Shown: positions 31,016 through 36,392 of the stretch, in pieces
Numbering within the stretch: position 1 is the stretch's first letter
Layout: the number at the start of each line of letters is the position of its first letter
Assembly: GCA_030690755.1 (NCBI GenBank)
Contig: JAUYGA010000030.1
Coordinates: 1 to 36,392 of the forward strand
Length of the DNA: 36,392 nt
Direction of reading: 5' to 3'
Origin: Nanobdellota archaeon
GTDB lineage: Archaea; Nanobdellota; Nanobdellia; Woesearchaeales; JAUYGA01
Made by a program: the position numbers and the translations under genes
The notes under the pieces: generated by a model
Seen by the model: the letters and a program-made list of their open reading frames with translations, nothing else
Told to the model about the DNA's origin: nothing
Database searches by the model: none

Positions 31016-31605
31016 TTTTTTATTACCTCAGCGTATTTTTCAGGGTTGTGAAATATTAAATTTTCTGATAGTATGCTGTAAAATATCTTGTCTTCCTTGT
31101 TTGATGCAATGTCTTTTTCAGTTATTTCCACATAGCGTATTGGTTTTTCCACCAATCCTGAATGTCTTATTTCGTTTTTGATTTTTCGTATTTCATCTGT
31201 TTTGCTTTTGTCATAAATCAACAGGACATCAATATCATCATACTCTCTGCTTTTTATTGATGAGCCGAAAACCAAGCCGGTTTGTGCGTATGAGTTGAAT
31301 TTTTTTAGGCTGTGCAATGCCACTGTGAGCCATTTTGGAAATTCCTCGAGGCTCAAAATATACTCGATAAATTTGATTGCTAATGGATTGCTGTAATTGT
31401 ATGAAAAATATGACGCATTGCCCATATCCTCCTTGATTAATATATTTTTTTCTGTCAAAAGGTGGCACAGCTTGTTTGCATGGGCGTGGTTAATTTTCAG
31501 TATTTTAGCCAACTGTCTGGCATTATATTTCTCTCTGTAATGCTTGAATATGTATTTGGCAATCTGAATTTCTATTTTTGTGAATTGTATGTTATTAGCA
31601 GTCAT
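30991..31605 (-). CDS. wHTH-MNT nucleotidyltransferase, HEPN partner
   Basis: A 204-residue protein. Residues 10-60 form a winged helix-turn-helix (KYNARQLAKILKINHAHANKLCHLLTEK), and residues 109-132 the minimal nucleotidyltransferase signature TGLVFGSSIKSREYDDIDVLLIYD with GS and D124/D126. MNT antitoxins of this type AMPylate or bind their HEPN partner; the wHTH could repress the operon. I start at the ATG at 31605, not at a TTG seven codons earlier, because a TTTAAAT box lies 24-33 bases upstream. The gene overlaps the HEPN gene. Confidence 0.85.
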   Translation of the reverse strand: MTANNIQFTKIEIQIAKYIFKHYREKYNARQLAKILKINHAHANKLCHLLTEKNILIKEDMGNASYFSYNYSNPLAIKFIEYILSLEEFPKWLTVALHSLKKFNSYAQTGLVFGSSIKSREYDDIDVLLIYDKSKTDEIRKIKNEIRHSGLVEKPIRYVEITEKDIASNKEDKIFYSILSENLIFHNPEKYAEVIKKCRKQTNT

Positions 31606-31606
31606 A

Positions 31607-31625
31607 TGTATGCTATAAACATACA
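31607..31625. promoter_or_regulatory. Operator-like inverted repeat at the MNT start
   Basis: TGTATG (31607-31612) and CATACA (31620-31625) are perfect 6-bp arms with a 7-base spacer, between the box A element and the ATG at 31605. The wHTH domain of the gene product is a natural candidate to bind it. Confidence 0.5.
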
Positions 31626-31628
31626 AAG

Positions 31629-31638
31629 ATATTTAAAT
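31629..31638 (-). promoter_or_regulatory. Box A promoter of the MNT-HEPN operon
   Basis: The reverse strand reads ATTTAAATAT, 24-33 bases before the ATG at 31605, directly upstream of the inverted repeat. Confidence 0.45.
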
Positions 31639-31683
31639 GTTTCGGTCAAAAACCATTTTTACAGTGTTGGCAGGTATTTGCTC

Positions 31684-32301
31684 TTACTCGTTTATTTTTC
31701 TGTGCTTTATGAAATGGTGGTACACAAAATAAGATACCCCGACCAACAAAACTGCCAATATTATTATGTCAAGAATCTGGCTGTATTTGAGTATTTCATC
31801 CCAGTTACTTTTCAGGTAAAATCCGACAACTGTCAGGAATGTGTTCCATAATCCTGCGCCCAAAACAGTGTAGAATGAGAATTTCCAGATATTCATCTCA
31901 GCGATTCCTGCAGGGATAGATATCAGATGCCTGACAACAGGTATGAATCTGCTGATAAAAATAGTCGGACTGCCATGCTTTTTGAAGAAACTATGGGTCC
32001 AATCAAGCTCTCTTTTGTTCAGAAGAAAATATTTTCCGTGTTTATGCAGAAATTTCTCTCCGCCGTATTTTCCGATATAATAGGATATGAGCGAACCGAC
32101 AAGGCTGCCGAGTGTGCTAAAAAATATAACGCCAAAGAATGTAAATTTACCTTCAGCAATCAAGAAGCCTGCAAAAGGCATTATCGCTTCGCTAGGGATC
32201 GGAAAGACCATGCTTTCCAAAATCATTAAAAGAAACACACTAAAATAACCTACGTTAGCTATAAATGCGGATATGTATCCTGAAATAAATTCTGCTATCA
32301 T
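31684..32301 (-). CDS. DedA-family membrane protein
   Basis: A 205-residue membrane protein of the DedA/SNARE-associated family; some members move polyprenyl phosphates or phospholipids across the membrane. Motifs: ESMVFPIPSEAIMPFAGFL (about 29-47), GSLVGSLISYYIGKYGG and FISRFIPVVRHLISIPAGIAEM. Five or six hydrophobic segments are present, and the tail is basic. I use the ATG at 32301 with Shine-Dalgarno GAGGTG six bases upstream. Its last 25 codons also occur, decayed, at 30465-30539. Confidence 0.93.
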   Translation of the reverse strand: MIAEFISGYISAFIANVGYFSVFLLMILESMVFPIPSEAIMPFAGFLIAEGKFTFFGVIFFSTLGSLVGSLISYYIGKYGGEKFLHKHGKYFLLNKRELDWTHSFFKKHGSPTIFISRFIPVVRHLISIPAGIAEMNIWKFSFYTVLGAGLWNTFLTVVGFYLKSNWDEILKYSQILDIIILAVLLVGVSYFVYHHFIKHRKINE

Positions 32302-32345
32302 AAAACACCTCTTACCCAATCAATTGTTTAATCAATCCTTATTAT

Positions 32346-33563
32346 CTAATCAATTCTTATCTTGAGCTTATTGACTTTAATATTCTTTTCATCCTTTCCT
32401 AAAACATATTTAAGCGCAATTGGCGTGATGATTGTCGTTATGAGACTCATCATGACGAGAGATACATAGATGTTTTGGCCGATTATCCCTTGGTTCAATC
32501 CAATCAAAGCGATTATCATTGCTACTTCTCCTCGAGGGGCCATGCCTACTCCAATAATCAATGCAGATCTTGTTTTCATCCCGACCATTTTTGCACTAAC
32601 CCCGCAGCCAATCAGTTTCGTGGCAATTGCAACAATCGTCAATACTGCCATAAACACAATAGTGCTTAAAGTCAGCTCTCTTATGTTGGCAAGTATCCCT
32701 AGGGAAACAAAAAACACAGAAGCGAGTATTATAACAAGAAATTCTGAACCTTCCTGGAAATGCCTGCTATTCTTAAGGACCATTGAACCAAGACAGACCC
32801 CTGCGATAAACGAACCGATGATTGCCGAAAGCCCTATCATTTCTGCAAACATTGCATAAAGGAACGCAATCATCATTGCAAAAATGAAAACGAATTCAGG
32901 ATAACGTTTGGCAATTTTTGTTTCATCTGTTTTCATTATGAGGTTTCTAAGCAAAAATTGGCCAATCAAATAACCGATTACAAGAAATGCAATTGCTTTC
33001 AGAAATATTATCCCAACATATCCAAGAGATAGGCTTCCTGTCGCAAGCCCTTTTGACATGGAAAGCGACATGATTCCAAGAATATCGTCAATAACTGCTG
33101 CGCCAATTATTGCCTTTGCGAAATCTTCTTTCAGGAGATTGAGCTCTTTAAGGACTTGCGCAGTTATCGCAACGCTTGTTGCAGTGAGGGCAGCAGCGAC
33201 AAAAACAGCGCTTGGAAAATCAAAACCAAAACCTTTTGCCAAATAATAACCTGCAATCCATGGAAGGATGACTCCAAAAAAAGCGATTAAGCCATATTTG
33301 CCGTTGAATATCTCCTTAAGCTTGAACTCCATTCCTATGACAAAAAGCAGGACAACTGCGCCCATTGTTGCAATACTCTTGACAAAATCAGTATAGGTTA
33401 TTAATCCTAAAATGCTAGGTCCGATTATTATTCCGACAAGAATCTCTCCTATGACTGCTGACTGGTTGAATCTCGAAGCCGCCAGATAGCCTGCCAACGC
33501 AACAAACAGCAATAGGCTCATCTGAAACTCTATTGAAGAAAGTATTGTTGTTTCTAAAACCAT
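32346..33563 (-). CDS. Monovalent cation/proton antiporter (CPA2, KefB/NapA type)
   Basis: A 405-residue transporter with about 12-13 hydrophobic segments. The unwound-helix region is visible in VAAALTATSVAITAQVLKEL (about residues 124-143), and the conserved Asp pair of the CPA2 core appears in GAAVIDDILGIMSLSM (D158/D159). It lacks the C-terminal RCK/TrkA-N domain of KefB, so it resembles shorter Na+/H+ or K+/H+ exchangers. It precedes the DedA gene by 44 bases on the same strand and may share its transcript. Confidence 0.92.
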   Translation of the reverse strand: MVLETTILSSIEFQMSLLLFVALAGYLAASRFNQSAVIGEILVGIIIGPSILGLITYTDFVKSIATMGAVVLLFVIGMEFKLKEIFNGKYGLIAFFGVILPWIAGYYLAKGFGFDFPSAVFVAAALTATSVAITAQVLKELNLLKEDFAKAIIGAAVIDDILGIMSLSMSKGLATGSLSLGYVGIIFLKAIAFLVIGYLIGQFLLRNLIMKTDETKIAKRYPEFVFIFAMMIAFLYAMFAEMIGLSAIIGSFIAGVCLGSMVLKNSRHFQEGSEFLVIILASVFFVSLGILANIRELTLSTIVFMAVLTIVAIATKLIGCGVSAKMVGMKTRSALIIGVGMAPRGEVAMIIALIGLNQGIIGQNIYVSLVMMSLITTIITPIALKYVLGKDEKNIKVNKLKIRID

Positions 33564-33661
33564 AATTGCACCATATAATAAACTTAGGCCAGAGATATAT
33601 AAATTTGACGGATTTATGTTTGTATTAAGTTAATCATATAAAAACCAAAGCTGTGGCGTGC

Positions 33662-33766
33662 GCCGCCAATAATGCAAACACCTTCATACTAGACAGCCAG
33701 AACCCGACGGAGGTTCCATGAGAGGAGGATTCAATCACGATAAAACAGAGAGTGTTTGCCGGCGGC
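33662..33766. repeat. GC-rich palindromic element D
   Basis: Terminal arms GCCGCC-N6-GCAAACAC (33662-33681) and GTGTTTGC-C-GGCGGC (33752-33766) pair imperfectly; the left arm contains AATAATG, as does the left arm of element B. The interior includes the hairpin GAACC/GGTTC. It lies in the 445-base gap between the antiporter and feoB genes, which otherwise holds only a doubtful short frame. Confidence 0.55.
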
Positions 33767-33806
33767 ATGGCGAGGAACGAGCCAAACACAGTTAGAAAGA
33801 GCTCGC

Positions 33807-33929
33807 ATGTATACTCCGGAATATGCAATGCCTACAGAGCCAAGCGCGCTTTCTCTGATGCCCGAAGAAGAGCGTCGGAAATATTTTTCTTCGCCAGAGG
33901 ATGATAAACCGGATTATTCTGGCAGATAA
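33807..33929 (+). CDS. Possible small protein, 40 aa
   Basis: An open frame MYTPEYAMPTEPSALSLMPE followed by a charged half (EERRKYFSSPEDDKPDYSGR). The composition (Pro, Glu, Arg, Tyr) is protein-like and not merely AT-driven, and the frame runs on from the right end of element D. There is no clear Shine-Dalgarno or well-placed TATA box. It may be a remnant or a chance frame in GC-richer DNA. Confidence 0.28.
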   Translation: MYTPEYAMPTEPSALSLMPEEERRKYFSSPEDDKPDYSGR

Positions 33930-34008
33930 TTTGCATTCGCAAGATTATCAAAATCCAGCCTTTAGGTTTTATGCTATCTTTTCAGGCCATGACACATTTC
34001 AGCAGCCT

Positions 34009-35970
34009 TTAGAAAAACAGCGGCAGCACTCTCGCAGCTATTCCTCCAATCAGTATAGCAATGCCTATTTCTGCTGCTGTTATGGTTAGCGCTTTTTTCC
34101 AATCAAATTCTTTTGCCAGCGCCAGTATTGTTGCCAGGCAGGGAATGTAAATCATGGTCACTAATGCCAATGTTATCATCTGCACTGGCGTCATTATCGT
34201 GGCGAAGTCTGTTGTTCCTGCTATGACTGTTATCATAAGAAGTGTTAATTCTTTCCTTACTATGCCAAATATCAGTAAAATGCCAACCATTGCAGGCAAG
34301 CCAAGCCAGGATACAGTGACTATGCTTAGTGCGTTGTTGATTGGTGTAAGCCATCCTGCTGCGTAGATTGCTTGCAACAGCGCGCTGCCAATGATATATG
34401 CAGGGAATACTACTATAAGCAAAGATTTTGTTCGTGCCCAGGTTTGTTTGAGCGCAACTTTGAGCGAGGGCGCATGGTACTTTGGCATTTCCATGATTAT
34501 TCCAACAGAATCGCCTGGCACAAGTTTAAATGCGATTCTCCCAAGTAATATGATAAGCAATATATCAAATGCAAACAATCCTAAGGCCCACCAGATATTT
34601 ACAAATGCTGCGACTAATCCTAAAATTACAACTGTTCTGGCAGTGCAAGGAATCAGTGTTACGAGAAACGCGCTCAAAAGCTTCTGTTTTTTAGTTTCCA
34701 TAATCCTGCAGCTAAAACAGGCCGGAACACTGCAGCCATATCCTAAAATAAGGGGAATTATCGCTTTGCCATGCAACCCTAATTTATGCATTCCCCTGTC
34801 AAGCATTACAGCAATTCTTGTCAAATATCCTGAATCCTCTAAAAATGCAAGCAGCAGGTAAAATGGCAGCACATAAGGGATAAGGAGCGTAACTCCTGCG
34901 ACAAAACCCGCAAATGCGCCATTCCAAAGTATTCGCCAAAACGAACCGCTGACAACCGGCTCTAAATGTTCAATTTTGCTCAGCCAATATGATAAGAATC
35001 CGGAAATCTCAAACCCAATGACAAATGTCCACCATAACAATCCGCCAAGAACTAAGGCAATCATGAAATATCCTAAGACGGGGTGCAGCGCGATATGGTC
35101 TATCTTATCAGTCCATGTTGTTTTCTTATTGTCTATCTTTTGTGTTCTCCTTGCTATTTCATCTGCTAAAGAATAACGTTCAGAAGTTATCAGCACAGAA
35201 CACGCATGGCCGTGTATTTTCTCCAATTTTTTTGACAGCGCATTTGCGGTCTGCACTATTTTTTCCCCTTTTAATAATTTGGTGATCTCTGGATCTTTCT
35301 CAAGCAATTTTATCGCTGTCCATCGTCGCGCATATTTTAGCTGTTCTCCTTTCAAATCGCGGGTTAATTTCCCTATTTTTTCTTCTACTTCTCTTCCATA
35401 TTTTATTTTTGGCGCTGTTTTTGCGGATTTTGATGTCTGAATTATCTGTTTTGTCAATTCTACGATTCCTTTTGCATTGATTGCAGAGATGGCTATGACC
35501 GGCACTCCAAGCAATTTCTGCAGCTCTTTTGCATCAATAGTGATTCCTTTTTTCTCAAGCAAATCCATCTGGTTTAGCGCGATAATCACTTTTGCGTTAA
35601 GTTCTATCAGCTGAAATGTAAAGAATAAGTTTCGTTCCAGTGCTGTTGCGTCAATCACATTTACAACAACATCCGGATTTTCCAGCGCGATATAATCTCT
35701 GGAAATTGATTCTTCCATAGAAAATGTGGAGAAGGAATAAATACCAGGTAAATCAATGACTTTTATCTTAAGTCCAGCATGCTGCAGCATTCCTTCTGCT
35801 CGTTCCACTGTCTTTCCCGGCCAGTTTCCAATGACCTGGTCCACTCCTGTTAATTGGTTAAAGAGCGTGCTTTTACCGACATTTGCATTTCCTGCAAGCG
35901 CCACAGTTAAATCCGCGTTTCCTTTAAAAGCAGGCTTTTTATTTATGCTGCATTCAGAACATCCTGTCAT
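34009..35970 (-). CDS. feoB: Ferrous iron transporter FeoB
   Basis: The main Fe2+ importer: an N-terminal G domain and a membrane permease. G1 is GNANVGKST (27-35), with VIGNWPGKTVE as the switch region, G3 DLPG and G4 NQMD. The Gate regions with Cys (GYGCSVPACFSCRIMETKKQK and LVTLIPCTARTVV) are intact, with about eight or nine transmembrane helices. A Cys pair at the start (C4, C7) is a common addition. The 653-residue length is normal. FeoA lies 147 bases upstream on the same strand. Confidence 0.97.
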   Translation of the reverse strand: MTGCSECSINKKPAFKGNADLTVALAGNANVGKSTLFNQLTGVDQVIGNWPGKTVERAEGMLQHAGLKIKVIDLPGIYSFSTFSMEESISRDYIALENPDVVVNVIDATALERNLFFTFQLIELNAKVIIALNQMDLLEKKGITIDAKELQKLLGVPVIAISAINAKGIVELTKQIIQTSKSAKTAPKIKYGREVEEKIGKLTRDLKGEQLKYARRWTAIKLLEKDPEITKLLKGEKIVQTANALSKKLEKIHGHACSVLITSERYSLADEIARRTQKIDNKKTTWTDKIDHIALHPVLGYFMIALVLGGLLWWTFVIGFEISGFLSYWLSKIEHLEPVVSGSFWRILWNGAFAGFVAGVTLLIPYVLPFYLLLAFLEDSGYLTRIAVMLDRGMHKLGLHGKAIIPLILGYGCSVPACFSCRIMETKKQKLLSAFLVTLIPCTARTVVILGLVAAFVNIWWALGLFAFDILLIILLGRIAFKLVPGDSVGIIMEMPKYHAPSLKVALKQTWARTKSLLIVVFPAYIIGSALLQAIYAAGWLTPINNALSIVTVSWLGLPAMVGILLIFGIVRKELTLLMITVIAGTTDFATIMTPVQMITLALVTMIYIPCLATILALAKEFDWKKALTITAAEIGIAILIGGIAARVLPLFF

Positions 35971-36117
35971 TATTATTGTCCTCGGTATTATTTTTTTTAA
36001 CGCTGTGTCTCTTATTTAGACCTCATAAAAAAGACAATCAATGATAGAAAATATTCAAAGTATTCTTCTAAACATCTTCTGATTCGTCTAATAAATTTTT
36101 CATCATTAATAAAGGGT

Positions 36118-36381
36118 CTACAAATCTAAATTAATAAAAATATTATTTGCGATATTCCGATCTATTGCAAGCGTTGTCCTTCGTACTGTAATCTCTATTG
36201 GACCATTATGCATCATCTTTCTAACGAGCATTATTTTGCTCATCGGTGTTAATCCCAGGTCTGAGAGCCGCTGCACTATTATCGAATCTCCGCAAATGTG
36301 GCTTATTGTTCCTTTCTGATTTTTTTTAAGAAGCGGCAGAGGCACAATATGTTTTTGTTTTTCTTGACTTTGAACCTGCAA
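36118..36381 (-). CDS. feoA: FeoA-domain protein
   Basis: A small SH3-like protein that assists FeoB. KNQKGTISHICGDSIIVQRLSDLGLTPMSKIMLV and the later GPIEITVRRTTLAIDRNIANNI fit FeoA. The 5' end is uncertain: the frame can start with a TTG at 36381 almost on top of an AGGGAGG site, or stay open beyond the right edge of the window, so the true start may lie outside. It is paired with feoB downstream. Confidence 0.88.
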   Translation of the reverse strand: MQVQSQEKQKHIVPLPLLKKNQKGTISHICGDSIIVQRLSDLGLTPMSKIMLVRKMMHNGPIEITVRRTTLAIDRNIANNIFINLDL

Positions 36382-36392
36382 CCTCCCTTCTG

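Noticed and set aside
32346..33563. KefB with regulatory RCK domain
   Set aside because: The protein ends after the membrane domain. There is no Rossmann-type RCK segment.
33634..33828. 64-aa minus-strand frame across element D
   Set aside because: It is explained by the palindrome. There is no promoter or ribosome-binding site.

Overview
The window is archaeal chromosome. It encodes transcription factor B, aIF2 gamma, the archaeal/eukaryotic ribosomal proteins eS6, eL31, eL39 and eS19, a PDCD5-type protein, a family B DNA polymerase ending in a PIP box, and a tRNA with a bulge-helix-bulge intron. Many genes have a TATA box about 25 bases before the start codon, which implies leaderless transcripts; a minority have a Shine-Dalgarno sequence. 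The DNA is AT-rich and several proteins carry lysine/glutamate-rich tails. A DPANN lineage (Woesearchaeota/Pacearchaeota-like) is my best inference, not something the sequence proves.

Layout. 1-72 is the start of an IS110-type transposase that runs off the left edge. 569-2755 is purD-purN and 2935-4158 is an LL-diaminopimelate aminotransferase. 4317-6240 holds an AAA/DUF4143 ATPase and a putative PD-(D/E)XK protein. 6424-6614 holds an odd class II tRNA gene and a partial copy of it. 6733-10047 carries a CYTH protein, an unknown helical protein, a Nudix/IPP isomerase-like protein and a NIF3 protein. 10101-11102 is a REC-HPt protein. 11158-16151 is a split NiFe hydrogenase locus: the small subunit sits in a tightly packed operon with membrane, HD and Nudix genes, and the large subunit has its own promoter behind a palindromic element. 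16292-18913 is DNA polymerase B. 19795-20689 has two very short genes among GC-rich palindromic elements. 20691-24385 is a translation cluster. 24545-27462 holds a TyrA-like dehydrogenase, an unknown gene and TFB. 27837-29129 is a DUF1015 gene. 29239-31605 is a toxin-antitoxin-like island (nucleotidyltransferase plus small partner, facing a wHTH-MNT/HEPN pair). 31684-33563 holds a DedA protein and a cation/proton antiporter. 34009-36392 is feoB-feoA.

The most unusual signals are these. First, a class II tRNA has anticodon UAU, G37, G73 and a 19-nt intron in the T loop, with a copy of its anticodon and variable arms 108 bases upstream. Second, a family of 100-145 bp GC-rich inverted-repeat elements lies between genes. 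Third, the HEPN/MNT cassette is flanked by two copies of the 3' end of dedA. Fourth, three loci share a palindrome placed between the TATA box and a leaderless start codon. Fifth, a REC-HPt protein has no visible kinase. No CRISPR array or rRNA gene was seen.
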